Origin: Abiotrophia defectiva ATCC 49176
Lineage (GTDB): Bacteria > Bacillota > Bacilli > Lactobacillales > Aerococcaceae
Reading direction: 5' to 3'
Assembly: GCF_000160075.2 (NCBI RefSeq)
Contig: NZ_KI535340.1
Location: 1,161,002 to 1,195,348 of the forward strand
Length of the DNA: 34,347 nt
Part shown: one piece after another, positions 15,339-22,961 of the stretch
Layout of the letters: each line of letters begins with the position of its first letter
Position numbering within the stretch: the stretch's first letter is position 1
Position numbers and translations under genes: made by a program
The notes under the pieces: generated by a model
What the model was told of the DNA's origin: nothing
Databases searched by the model: none
Seen by the model: the letters and a program-made list of their open reading frames with translations, nothing else

Positions 15339-15398
15339 AGCTCACGCCATTTCGGGGCATTTGCCCAGTTTCAGCCTTTTTCCGCGTCACCCACCCCT

Positions 15399-15944
15399 TT
15401 ACCAGTTAGTAAAGTCGATCACTTTGCTAAAGATGTCGCGGATTTCTTGGGGGGATTCTTTGGCGCCGCTGCTGACCCAGAGGTTGATGATGCCCTCGAC
15501 TAGGCTGAGGACGCATTCCAGGGCGTACTTTTGGCTAATAGGGAAGTTGCGGCCTAGAAAGCTCTGCAAATCGGCTGGATCTTCGCGCTGGAAGAGTTGC
15601 AGCATGAATTCGCGGATGGTGGCCTTGAAGTTGAGGTAGTTGCTCTGGGAGAGGGCGTAGATGAAGTCGTAATTTTCCTTAATATATTCCAGCACCAGCA
15701 CCAGGTGGACATTGTGCTCCTGATTTTCAATGAAGAAGGTGCGCAGTTGGGTCAGGGTCTCTTCCTTGAGTTGCTCCATGAGGTCGAACTTGTCCTGGTA
15801 GTGCAGGTAGAAGGTGCCGCGGTTAATGCCGGCCCGCTGGCAGAGTTGGCGAACGGTCAGCTGCTCGAAGCCTACCTCCTGCAGGAGCTGGGTTAGGGCC
15901 GTTTTGATGGCAGCCTTGGTTTGGGTTTGGCGTTTTTGAGTCAT
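15399..15944 (-). CDS. TetR/AcrR-family repressor
   Basis: A 181-aa regulator. The N-terminal helix-turn-helix (about 8-55) reads TKAAIKTALTQLLQEVGFEQ, then TVRQLCQRAGINRGTFYLHYQDKFDL, the standard TetR signature. The rest is a helical ligand-binding or dimer domain (about 60-181). The ATG follows AAGGAGGG at a good distance. It is divergent from the ABC transporter genes with a 132-bp gap that holds a promoter and inverted-repeat arms, so it most likely represses the transporter and itself; the ligand is unknown. The C-terminal region resembles the group found next to drug- or peptide-efflux ABC systems. Confidence 0.92.
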   Translation of the reverse strand: MTQKRQTQTKAAIKTALTQLLQEVGFEQLTVRQLCQRAGINRGTFYLHYQDKFDLMEQLKEETLTQLRTFFIENQEHNVHLVLVLEYIKENYDFIYALSQSNYLNFKATIREFMLQLFQREDPADLQSFLGRNFPISQKYALECVLSLVEGIINLWVSSGAKESPQEIRDIFSKVIDFTNW

Positions 15945-15960
15945 AGGCCCTCCTTAAATA

Positions 15961-16040
15961 GACACTCTGTTGATTTTTGCTCATTGTCTTAGCTTTCCAT
16001 CTATTCTATAATAAAAGCAGATATAAATCAACACCTGTCA
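15961..16040. promoter_or_regulatory. Divergent promoter region with inverted repeat arms (TetR/ABC)
   Basis: GACACTCTGTTGATTT (15961-15976) recurs inverted at 16025-16039 as GACAGGTGTTGATTT read on the minus strand; the halves GACA and GTTGATTT match exactly. The arms bracket the plus-strand promoter, a plausible operator pair for the TetR protein. Confidence 0.5.
15984..16012 (+). promoter_or_regulatory. Promoter of the ABC transporter operon
   Basis: TTGTCT (15984-15989), 17 bp, TATAAT (16007-16012), 65 bp before the start codon. Confidence 0.8.
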
Positions 16041-16076
16041 ATTTAAGTTTCAGGACAGGAGAAAGGACGTAACCGC

Positions 16077-16778
16077 ATGGCCTATATTGAAGTAAAAGAT
16101 TGTTCCAAGTTCTTTCCATCGGGTCAGGGGCAAATTACTGCTAACAAAGACCTGAATTTTGACATCCAGCAGGGCGAGTTGGTCATTATACTGGGAGCTT
16201 CCGGCGCCGGCAAGTCCACGCTGCTCAACATTCTGGGGGGCATGGACACGGCCAGCCAGGGGGAAATTTGGATTGACGGCCAGAACATTGCCGCCTACAC
16301 CAGCCACCAGCGGACCGACTACCGTCGCTATGACGTGGGCTTCGTCTTCCAGTTCTATAATCTGGTACCCAACCTGACCGCCCTGGAAAATGTCGAGCTA
16401 GCCGCGGAAATCGTGCCCCATGCCATGGACCCAGCTCAAGCCCTGGCCGCCGTGGGCCTCAGCCACCGACTGGATAATTTTCCGGCCCAGCTATCAGGGG
16501 GCGAGCAACAACGAGTCTCCATCGCCCGCGCCCTGGCCAAGAAGCCCAAGCTCCTGCTCTGTGACGAGCCGACCGGCGCCCTGGACTATAAGACTGGCAA
16601 GCAGGTCCTGCAGATTCTTCAGGACATGTCCCGCCAGGAGGGGGCCACGGTCATTATCGTCACCCATAACGGAGCCCTGGCCCCTATCGCTGACCGGGTC
16701 ATTCGTCTACATGACGCCCAAATTCAGTCGATTACGGTCAACGACCAGCCGCAGCATATTGGGGACTTGGAGTACTAG
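16077..16778 (+). CDS. ABC transporter ATPase (MacB/LolD/SalX family)
   Basis: A 233-aa cytoplasmic ATPase that powers the FtsX-type permease encoded downstream. Motifs: Walker [10 protein letters not shown] (about 41-49), Q-loop in [17 protein letters not shown], signature [15 protein letters not shown] (about 140), Walker [13 protein letters not shown] and the His switch IIVTHN. The length and the DEPTGALD motif are typical of the MacB/BceA group, which move lipids, peptides or antibiotics or act mechanically rather than as importers. A weak AGAAAGGA site precedes the ATG. It is separated from its permease by an unusual 331-bp gap full of 22-bp repeats, yet has no terminator of its own. Confidence 0.95.
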   Translation: MAYIEVKDCSKFFPSGQGQITANKDLNFDIQQGELVIILGASGAGKSTLLNILGGMDTASQGEIWIDGQNIAAYTSHQRTDYRRYDVGFVFQFYNLVPNLTALENVELAAEIVPHAMDPAQALAAVGLSHRLDNFPAQLSGGEQQRVSIARALAKKPKLLLCDEPTGALDYKTGKQVLQILQDMSRQEGATVIIVTHNGALAPIADRVIRLHDAQIQSITVNDQPQHIGDLEY

Positions 16779-16822
16779 TAGATGGGGAAAGAAAAGATCG
16801 GGTTTCTGGCTCTGTGTAGCGG

Positions 16823-17061
16823 GGCGCTTAGAGTCTGTCGGGCCAGCGCTTTGAGCTTGCCGGGCGAGCGCTTTGAGCCTGTCGAGTCAGCGCCTTGAGC
16901 CTGCCGGGCCAGCGCTTTGTGCTTGCCGGGTGGGCGCTTTGTACCTGCCGGGCCAGCGCTTTGTGCCTGCCGGCCGAGCGCTTTTGCCTACCGGGCCAGC
17001 GCTTTGAGCCTGCCGGGTCAGCGCCTTGAGCCTGTCAAGCTAGCGACTTGAGTCTGTCATC
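16823..17061 (+). repeat. 22-bp tandem repeat array (11 units) between ABC genes
   Basis: Eleven consecutive units with consensus AGCGCTTTGAGCCTGCCGGG plus two bases start at 16823, 16845, 16867, 16889, 16911, 16933, 16955, 16977 (21 bp), 16998, 17020 and 17042. Each holds AGCGCTTT and a GCCGGGC-like GC end. No translated frame has start signals. It fills most of the gap between the ATPase and permease genes. Confidence 0.95.
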
Positions 17062-17109
17062 CACCCCACAAAAATAATTAACTAACCCACCACAAAAGGA
17101 GGTCAGCCC

Positions 17110-20100
17110 ATGACCAAGTCAACACTTTTCAAAGAATTCTGGCGTAGCCTTGGTCAGACCAAGGGGCGCTTCCTATCCATGGTCTGCCTTATGATGCTGG
17201 GGTCCTTTGCCCTGGTGGGCTTGCAGGCGGCGCCGCCGGACATTACCCAGACGGCCAGCGCCTACCTAGAAGGTTTGCGGGTTCAGGACTTGACCGTCCT
17301 GTCCGACTATGGCCTGTCCCAAGCAGACATGGAGGAGCTGGCCCAGCTGTCGGGCGCCCAGGTTGAAGGGGGCTACCTGACCGACGTGGTCCTGGACCAG
17401 ACGCCAGAAGCTTGGCGGATCTTCAGCCTGACCCAGGACCTGGCCCACTATCAGCTAGTGGCCGGCCGCCTGCCTCAAGCCTCGGGGGAAATTGCTCTTT
17501 TAAGTAGCCTGCAAGGCCGCTTCCAGCTAGGCGACACCGTCAGCCTTAAGGAGTCCGGCAATGCCAAGGCCATGCTCAAACAAACGACTTTCACCATTAC
17601 GGGCTTCGTCAACTCGGGCGAGCTGGGCAACCAGGTCCTCTTCGGTCCTTCAACGGCCGGCAGCGGGACCCTGGCTGGCTACGGGGTAGTGACGGCCCAG
17701 GACTTTGACAGTCCGGTCTACTCCATAGCCCGTTTGCGCTACGAGGATTTGGCCGGGCTCAACGCCTACCAGGCCCGTTACTGGCAGTTGGTGGACCAGC
17801 ACCAGAGCGAGCTGGAGGCCATGCTAGCCGATAACGGCGCGGCCCGTTTGGCCCAAGTCCAATCCCAGGTCCAAAGCCAAATCAATCAGGGCCAGGCCGA
17901 TATGGATTCGGCCTCAGAGGCCCTGGCATCAGGCTCCAGCCAGCTAGCTTCAGCTGAAAGCCAGTGGGCGGACCAGTCGTCTGCCTTGGACCAAGCGGCC
18001 AGCCAATGGGCTAGCCAGGATGAGACTTTGACCCAGGGCCAAGACCAGCTAGCCAGCGCCCAAGCCGCCTTAGCCCAAGCCAAGGCCCAACTGGATAGCG
18101 GGGCAGCTGCCTTGACCAGCGGCCAGGCCAATTTGACGGCCAAGTCCAAGGAACTGGCCCAAGCCAAGGCCCAGTTGGACGCCGCCAAGAGCCAGCTGGA
18201 CAGCCAGGCTGAGACGCTAGCAAGCCAGAGCCAGGCATTGGCTGACGGCCAAGCCAAACTAGCCGCCGGTCAGCAGGCCCTGGCCGCCCAAGAAGAAGCC
18301 CTGCGCCAAGCCGGCCAAGATCCGGACACGGTGCCAGACATTGAGACCGCCCGCCAGGCCCTGGCTCAAGAAGCCCAAACCCTGGCCAGCGCCCAAAGTC
18401 AACTTGAAGCCGGCCAAGCCCAGTGGCAAGCCGCCAATACTAGCTACCAAGAAGGGCTGGCCCGCTACCAAGCAGGCGCCGCAGCCCTGGCCACGGGTCA
18501 GGCTCAATATGACAGCCAGGCTGCCAACTATCAAGCAGGCTTGAGCCAATACCAAGCCGGCCAGGCCCAATTGGCCAGCCAGTCGGCCGCCGCCCAAGCA
18601 GGAGCTCAGGCCCTAGAGTCGGCCAGCCAGGAAATCAGCAGTGGCCAGGAAGCCCTGGCTTCTGCCCGCCAGGAGCTGGATGACCAGCAGGCCGAATTTG
18701 CCAGCAAGGAAGCGGAGGCTCAAGCCTCCCTCAAGGAGGGGCAGGACGAACTTGACCAGGCTCGAGATAGCCTGGCAGTCCTGGTGACGCCTAAGTACCG
18801 GGTTTACAGCCGCCAGACCTATCCGGGCGACGTCGAGTTCTATACCAGCAAGCTGCGGACCGAGGGTATGGCCAATGTGGGCAATGTCTTCCCCGTGGTT
18901 CTCTACCTAGTGGCCGCCTTGGTGACTTTAACCACCATGACCCGCTTTATGAGCGAGGAAAGGCTGAAGGCTGGCCTTCTGCAAGCCCTGGGCTATGGCC
19001 CTGGCGACATCCTAGCCAAATTCCTGCTCTATGGACTTCTGTCCAGTGGCCTGGGGGCCTTGCTGGGCATTGTGGCCGGGACCTATGGCCTGCCTTATAT
19101 CTTGGGCCATACGCTCTTTGCCACTTCGACCTATCCGCCTATCCAGCTGCATTTCTACTGGCAGCTAGCGGCTCTAGCCCTGGGCCTGTCCTTCCTGTCC
19201 AGCCTGCTGCCTATCTGGTGGGTGGCCCGGCGCGAATTGGCTGAAACGCCAGCCCAGCTCCTGCTGCCTAAGCCACCGGCGCGTGGCAGTCGCATCTTGT
19301 TGGAGCGGGTGACCTGGTTCTGGCGCCGCCTGACCTTCACCCAGAAGGTGACGGCCCGCAACATCTTCCGCTACAAGCAGCGCATGCTCATGACCATCCT
19401 GGGCGTGGCCGGCTCGGTGGCCTTGCTCTTCGCGGGCCTGGGCATTTCCTCGTCCTTGGCCGGCATCACCGAGCGCCAATTTGACCAGCTGGTGGGCTAT
19501 GACCTGATTGTGGCCCGGCAGCAGCATGTCAATGCCTCCCAGGAAAGCGATTTGGCCTCTGCCCTGGCTCAGGATGCCCTGGCTCAGACCCTGGACATCC
19601 AGCTGCAAACGGGCCGTCAGCACTTGCCTGGCTTCAAGGATCCGCAGGAGCTGACCATTATGGTGGCGCCTAATGGTGGCTTTGGTCAGCTCATGGCCTT
19701 CTATGACGCCTATAGCCATAATCGCTTGGACTTGCCCGACCAAGGCGCCCTGATTAGCCAGAAAATGGCGGAAAAGGCAGGGCTAAGAGTGGGCGACCGC
19801 CTGACCCTGGAAGACCCCGACGGTCAGCCGGTCAGTGTGACGGTGGCGGGCATTGTCGAGCTCTATGCCGGCCACAATGTCTACCTGAGCCGGACCGCCT
19901 ATGAGGCCGCCTATGGCAAGGCCTGGGCAGCCAACGCCCATTTGGTCCAGCTGACGCCTGAAGCCAAAGGCGACCTGGCTAAGGTCAGCGCCCGCTTTAT
20001 GGATTTGAGCGGCGTACGTTCGGTCATCCAAAACAGCGGCGTCCGCCACCAAATCCAGGTCACCGTCGATTCCCTGGCCCTGGTCATGCAGATTCTGACC

Positions 20101-20475
20101 CTGGTTTCCGTCCTGCTGGCCGCCGTCATCCTCTATAATTTGACCACCATTAATGTGGCCGAGCGGATTCGGGAGCTGTCCACGATTAAGGTGCTGGGCT
20201 TCCATAATGGGGAAGTCACCCGCTACATCTACCGCGAGACCGTGGCCCTGTCCCTAGTCGGCATCCTCTTTGGCCTGGCCGGCGGCTGGGTCCTGCACCG
20301 CTATTTGCTAGCTCGCATCTCGGCAGACTTCGTCCGCTTCAACCAAAATGTCGCCTGGACCGTCTACCTGACCCCAGTCGTGGCCATCCTCTTAATCTTG
20401 GCTGCCCTGGGCTGGCTAGTAAACCGCCAACTCCGCCAAGTCGACATGCTAGAAGCTTTGAAATCAGTAGATTAG
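17110..20475 (+). CDS. Large FtsX-type ABC permease with long extracellular coiled coil
   Basis: A 1121-aa membrane protein, partner of the ATPase at 16077. AAAGGAGG precedes the ATG. Order: membrane segment (about 21-40), an extracellular MacB-like domain (about 45-235), a low-complexity Ala/Gln/Ser region (about 240-555) built of LASGQAQL-like heptad repeats and probably a long coiled coil, an FtsX block with three membrane segments (about 590-710), a further membrane segment (about 758-780), a second periplasmic-type domain (about 785-985) and a second FtsX block (about 988-1105). The layout resembles the YhgE/PilS-like and DUF-type giant permeases of Firmicutes in which the coiled coil reaches through the wall. 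The substrate is unknown. Confidence 0.9.
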   Translation: MTKSTLFKEFWRSLGQTKGRFLSMVCLMMLGSFALVGLQAAPPDITQTASAYLEGLRVQDLTVLSDYGLSQADMEELAQLSGAQVEGGYLTDVVLDQTPEAWRIFSLTQDLAHYQLVAGRLPQASGEIALLSSLQGRFQLGDTVSLKESGNAKAMLKQTTFTITGFVNSGELGNQVLFGPSTAGSGTLAGYGVVTAQDFDSPVYSIARLRYEDLAGLNAYQARYWQLVDQHQSELEAMLADNGAARLAQVQSQVQSQINQGQADMDSASEALASGSSQLASAESQWADQSSALDQAASQWASQDETLTQGQDQLASAQAALAQAKAQLDSGAAALTSGQANLTAKSKELAQAKAQLDAAKSQLDSQAETLASQSQALADGQAKLAAGQQALAAQEEALRQAGQDPDTVPDIETARQALAQEAQTLASAQSQLEAGQAQWQAANTSYQEGLARYQAGAAALATGQAQYDSQAANYQAGLSQYQAGQAQLASQSAAAQAGAQALESASQEISSGQEALASARQELDDQQAEFASKEAEAQASLKEGQDELDQARDSLAVLVTPKYRVYSRQTYPGDVEFYTSKLRTEGMANVGNVFPVVLYLVAALVTLTTMTRFMSEERLKAGLLQALGYGPGDILAKFLLYGLLSSGLGALLGIVAGTYGLPYILGHTLFATSTYPPIQLHFYWQLAALALGLSFLSSLLPIWWVARRELAETPAQLLLPKPPARGSRILLERVTWFWRRLTFTQKVTARNIFRYKQRMLMTILGVAGSVALLFAGLGISSSLAGITERQFDQLVGYDLIVARQQHVNASQESDLASALAQDALAQTLDIQLQTGRQHLPGFKDPQELTIMVAPNGGFGQLMAFYDAYSHNRLDLPDQGALISQKMAEKAGLRVGDRLTLEDPDGQPVSVTVAGIVELYAGHNVYLSRTAYEAAYGKAWAANAHLVQLTPEAKGDLAKVSARFMDLSGVRSVIQNSGVRHQIQVTVDSLALVMQILTLVSVLLAAVILYNLTTINVAERIRELSTIKVLGFHNGEVTRYIYRETVALSLVGILFGLAGGWVLHRYLLARISADFVRFNQNVAWTVYLTPVVAILLILAALGWLVNRQLRQVDMLEALKSVD

Positions 20476-20486
20476 TTAGAAGCTGA

Positions 20487-20515
20487 AAGCCTTCCCTGAT
20501 GGGAAGGCTTTTTTG
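20487..20515 (+). terminator. Terminator of the ABC operon
   Basis: Perfect stem AAGCCTTCCC (20487-20496) and GGGAAGGCTT (20501-20510), loop TGAT, then a T run. Confidence 0.95.
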
Positions 20516-20554
20516 TGTGGGCTGAGGCCGAAATTAAGAGAAAAGTCAGAAGCT

Positions 20555-20582
20555 AGTGGTCCACTTTGTCGAGTGGACCACT
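20555..20582. repeat. Palindromic repeat, single unit D
   Basis: Arms AGTGGTCCACTT (20555-20566) and GAGTGGACCACT (20571-20582), loop TGTC, with one mismatch at the arm end. It lies just after the ABC-operon terminator and is followed by a GGAAAAGGGCAGAAAA spacer like that of the other units. Confidence 0.9.
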
Positions 20583-20658
20583 GGCAGGGCCGGAAACTAA
20601 GGAAAAGGGCAGAAAACTGTGAGATTTGCCTAGAACCAGGCCAGTCTCAAGATATTTC

Positions 20659-20712
20659 TTTTCGAAAATAGGCAAGTAGTGTCTAAGTGAGCACGTAGAA
20701 AGGGGGCGCTCA
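20659..20712 (+). promoter_or_regulatory. Upstream region of the lysis cassette with two inverted repeats
   Basis: A perfect 10-bp palindrome TTTTCGAAAA (20659-20668) and an inverted repeat TGAGCAC (20688-20694) with GCGCTCA (20706-20712, one mismatch) precede an AT-rich TATTTATATATG stretch at 20719-20729 that may hold the -10. No good -35 is seen. These are candidate operator sites for regulated expression of the cassette. Confidence 0.4.
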
Positions 20713-20762
20713 GACCCTATTTATATATGTAGCTACAAATCAAAGCAAAGGAGCGAATTACA

Positions 20763-20960
20763 ATGGCACGATCATTCGTTAAGGGCACCCTCCAAATGAC
20801 CTCAATCGACGAGAACAAGAAGAAAGAAAACGTCAGCCTAGGTCATGTGGTGGCTAATGCCTCACTTGAAGATGTGACGGCGGTGCGTGACGCAGTCGGT
20901 ACACTGGTTAAGCACCCAATCACTGAAACCAAAGTCACTGAAGTCTATGCCTACAACTAG
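20763..20960 (+). CDS. DUF1659-family protein
   Basis: A 65-aa protein of the DUF1659 family, recognised from its opening SFVKGTLQM and its end PITETKVTEVYAYN. AAAGGAG lies 8 nt before the ATG. The family has no known function; in Firmicutes it is usually encoded directly before a DUF2922 gene, as here (39-bp gap). There is no signal peptide or membrane segment. It is the first gene of a cassette that ends with a holin and an endolysin. Confidence 0.85.
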   Translation: MARSFVKGTLQMTSIDENKKKENVSLGHVVANASLEDVTAVRDAVGTLVKHPITETKVTEVYAYN

Positions 20961-20999
20961 GCCTAGCACCCCAAAATTAGAAGAAAGGAGCCACCCACA

Positions 21000-21242
21000 A
21001 TGGCAGAAGTCAAAACAACCAAGAAGCTAGACCTCAACTTCAAGGCTGCCGACGGCAAGTCCAAGAAGATCAGTCTAGCCCACGCCAAGGACAACTTAGA
21101 TGCCAACACGGTCAAGTCCGCCATGGACACCATCGTGGCCAAGAACATCTTCGAGAAGGACAGCGTCGACCAATATGCCAGCGCCAAGAACGCCAACATG
21201 GTGACACGATCCGTAGAAGAAATCTACAAGGCAGAGAACTAA
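21000..21242 (+). CDS. DUF2922-family protein
   Basis: An 80-aa protein of the DUF2922 family: opening KKLDLNFKAADGKSKKISLAHAKDNL, then VKSAMDTIVAKNIF. AAAGGAG precedes the ATG by 9 nt. Its function is unknown; it is paired with DUF1659 in many Firmicutes, often with a third small protein (YvrJ). Soluble and lysine-rich. Two hairpins follow its stop before the next gene, which suggests that this pair may be made in larger amounts than the lysis genes behind it. Confidence 0.85.
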   Translation: MAEVKTTKKLDLNFKAADGKSKKISLAHAKDNLDANTVKSAMDTIVAKNIFEKDSVDQYASAKNANMVTRSVEEIYKAEN

Positions 21243-21245
21243 CAA

Positions 21246-21285
21246 GCACCGTAGGTGCAGGGGACCCGCGGAGCGGGTCCCTTAT
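21246..21285 (+). terminator. Double hairpin after DUF2922 (partial terminator or processing site)
   Basis: GCACC-GTA-GGTGC (21246-21258) is followed at once by GGGACCCGC (21261-21269) and GCGGGTCCC (21273-21281) and a weak TTATT. The T run is poor, so read-through into the holin genes is likely. Confidence 0.65.
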
Positions 21286-21312
21286 TCATATATAAGAAAG
21301 GAGATGAGTCGG

Positions 21313-21543
21313 ATGAGCTTATTAGAAATTGGAGGATTGGCATCGGCAACGGTGGCAGTGATCACCCTGATTAGCAAGCTAGTCAACCTCATTACTGCCA
21401 TCCAGAGCCTCATCCTCCGCATAGATGAGATGCAGCTAGAGATTGAAGCTAATAAGCTAGTCGTCAAGACCATAGACGACCGCTTAGCTTCAATGGATCT
21501 GCGCATTACCAAGATTGAGACCCTACTAGAAGAAAGGAAGTAA
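21313..21543 (+). CDS. Small membrane/coiled-coil protein of the lysis cassette
   Basis: A 76-aa protein I cannot place in a family. The start is the ATG at 21313, 9 nt after AAAGGAG; the in-frame ATG at 21304 directly follows that site. A hydrophobic N-terminal segment (about 5-32, IGGLASATVAVITLISKLVNLI) is followed by an amphipathic helix with heptads (LILRIDEMQLEIEANK, then TIDDRLASMDLRITKIETLLEERK). The layout recalls XhlA-type or YvrJ-type accessory lysis proteins, but I see no clear family motif. It ends 4 bp before the holin start, so the genes are one operon. Confidence 0.7.
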   Translation: MSLLEIGGLASATVAVITLISKLVNLITAIQSLILRIDEMQLEIEANKLVVKTIDDRLASMDLRITKIETLLEERK

Positions 21544-21547
21544 GCAA

Positions 21548-21775
21548 ATGAACTTAGACAACAAATACTATGATGCGCTCAAGTGGCTGGTACTGATCTT
21601 CTTACCCGCCTTGGCCGTCCTGGCTTCAGGCTTAGGCGACCTCTATGGCTGGGCGCCCACTAGCCAATTAGTGGCCACCATTAACCTGGTCGCTGTCTTC
21701 CTAGGCGCACTCATTCAGAAGTCTAGCCTAGACTATTGGAAGAAGGGCGGTGACGATCATGGGACAGGCCGATAA
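21548..21775 (+). CDS. Phage-type holin (Dp-1-like family)
   Basis: A 75-aa holin-like membrane protein. It begins NLDNKYYDALKWLVLIFLPALAVL and continues to a second hydrophobic segment (about 40-58, LVATINLVAVFLGALI), with a charged tail KKGGDDHGTGR; this is the pattern of the Dp-1-type holin family. Holins form membrane pores that let the endolysin reach the wall. Site AAAGGAAG overlaps the end of the previous gene. The 3' end overlaps the endolysin gene by 17 bp. Confidence 0.85.
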   Translation: MNLDNKYYDALKWLVLIFLPALAVLASGLGDLYGWAPTSQLVATINLVAVFLGALIQKSSLDYWKKGGDDHGTGR

Positions 21776-22409
21776 ACTAATCAACGTAGCCCAGAGCTAC
21801 CTGGGCACCAGTCAATGGTCTGACGACCACCTGGCCATGGTGGATGCTTATAATTCAGTCAGCCCCATCCCAGTGGGCTATGCCGTCCAATACGGAGACG
21901 ACTGGTGTGATATCTTCGTCACCGTCTGCGGGGATGAGGCAGGAATCAGCCACCTAATCGGCCGAGAGTGTGGTGTCCCACGCCACCTAGCCTGGTTCCA
22001 GGAACAAGGCATCTGGCTAGGCCAAGAATGGCCCCAAGCAGGAGACATTGTCATCTTCAACTTCGACGGTGGCCCTGTCGACCATATTGGTATTGTAGAG
22101 CGAGTCCAAGCAGACGGGTCCATCAGCACCCTAGAAGGTAATTACAATGGCCGAGTAGCCAGAGCCTACTATGATTGGAACCATGAGGCTATTGCAGGGT
22201 ACGCCAGACCTAGGTATGACCAGGACAGTCAGGAGTCAGCCCCCGCATCATCGGAAGATACCTCACCAAGTGACGACCTCATTACTGCGGTAGCCTGGGA
22301 TGTGATTCGGGGTGAGTATGGGAATGGAGAAGAGAGAGTGAGAGAGTTGACTGAAGCAGGGTATGATTATCAGACTGTGCAGGATCGAGTGAACCAATTG
22401 CTCAGCTAA
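21759..22409 (+). CDS. Endolysin with CHAP amidase and CW_7 wall-binding domain
   Basis: A 216-aa lysin. The start is the ATG at 21759; the GTG at 21750 abuts the AAGGGCGG site. The CHAP domain (about 1-150) has Cys50 in GDDWCDIF, His109 in GPVDHIGIV and a polar EGNYN (127-131), which form the usual Cys-His-Glu/Asn centre; it should cut peptide or amidase bonds in peptidoglycan. A Ser/Asp/Pro linker (155-173) leads to a Cpl-7-type wall-binding repeat (about 176-216, VIRGEYGNGEERVRELTEAG and VQDRVNQLL). There is no signal peptide, so release should need the holin encoded upstream. Confidence 0.92.
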   Translation: MGQADKLINVAQSYLGTSQWSDDHLAMVDAYNSVSPIPVGYAVQYGDDWCDIFVTVCGDEAGISHLIGRECGVPRHLAWFQEQGIWLGQEWPQAGDIVIFNFDGGPVDHIGIVERVQADGSISTLEGNYNGRVARAYYDWNHEAIAGYARPRYDQDSQESAPASSEDTSPSDDLITAVAWDVIRGEYGNGEERVRELTEAGYDYQTVQDRVNQLLS

Positions 22410-22421
22410 TATAGAAAGAAT

Positions 22422-22550
22422 CGTCACTCTTTACTTAGCAATCACAGAATAACTAGTCCCCCTTGACTCAGCTAATAACCATTAAATAGCCACTCGTTAC
22501 TCAGCTAAAAAACAAATAGCCACCCTTTACATAGCTAATTTACGAAAAAT
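22422..22550 (+). repeat. Degenerate 30-33 bp repeats after the endolysin
   Basis: Four units at 22422-22454, 22455-22487, 22488-22517 and 22518-22550 each hold an (A/C)G(C/T)C(A/C)C then TTACTCAGCTAA-like core. The core resembles the last codons and stop of the endolysin gene (CTCAGCTAA, ending at 22409). Confidence 0.65.
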
Positions 22551-22578
22551 AGCCACCATAAGGTGGCTGTTTCTTTTC
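22551..22578 (+). terminator. Terminator of the lysis cassette
   Basis: Stem AGCCACC (22551-22557) and GGTGGCT (22562-22568), loop ATAA, then GTTTCTTTT. The left arm repeats the start of the degenerate units upstream. Confidence 0.85.
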
Positions 22579-22584
22579 CTAGAC

Positions 22585-22613
22585 TTGCCATCTAGCAAAT
22601 TGCCATATAGAAT
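22585..22613 (+). promoter_or_regulatory. Promoter of the DUF2087-MFS operon
   Basis: TTGCCA (22585-22590), 17 bp, TAGAAT (22608-22613), 42 bp before the start codon. Confidence 0.75.
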
Positions 22614-22655
22614 AGAGACGAGCAATTTTTTACTGAAAACAGAGGAGGCCAAAGC

Positions 22656-22961
22656 ATGGTTGAAGAGACGATTGCGCGCTATATGCGAGATGGTAGGTTC
22701 TATGTCCTACCGCGCAAACAGAAAAATAGACTAGAAGTCTTTCGATATATCTATCAACACTTGCAGCAATATGCCCAGGAATTCACCGAACCTGAGCTCA
22801 ATGAGCGGATCAAGGAAGTCTATGAGGATTTCGCGACCATGCGGAGATATCTGGTGGATTACAAGTTTCTGATCCGGGATAACTACGGCAAGTCTTACCA
22901 GCTCAATCACCAAGTAGGGCAAGCGCCTCAGATGGAGGCAGCCCATGAATTGGAAAATTAA
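22656..22961 (+). CDS. DUF2087-domain protein
   Basis: A 101-aa protein of the DUF2087 family. It has the typical start of that domain (IARYMRDGRFYVLPRKQKNRLEVFRYI) and end (DFATMRRYLVDYKFLIRDNYGKSYQL). These domains look like small winged helices and often follow a transcription-factor head; here the domain stands alone. CAGAGGAGG precedes the ATG. It overlaps the transporter gene by 17 bp, so it may regulate that gene. Confidence 0.85.
   Translation: MVEETIARYMRDGRFYVLPRKQKNRLEVFRYIYQHLQQYAQEFTEPELNERIKEVYEDFATMRRYLVDYKFLIRDNYGKSYQLNHQVGQAPQMEAAHELEN

Noticed and set aside
17886-18597. Long minus-strand open frames inside the permease gene
   Set aside because: Low-complexity shadows (Trp/Ala/Leu-rich) of the Ala/Gln/Ser repeat region on the plus strand, without start signals.
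20655-20670. ComX-type CIN box ahead of the lysis cassette
   Set aside because: TTTCTTTTCGAAAATA resembles TTTTTnCGAATA but has an extra A in the core and no start-site data; kept only as a palindrome in the regulatory region.
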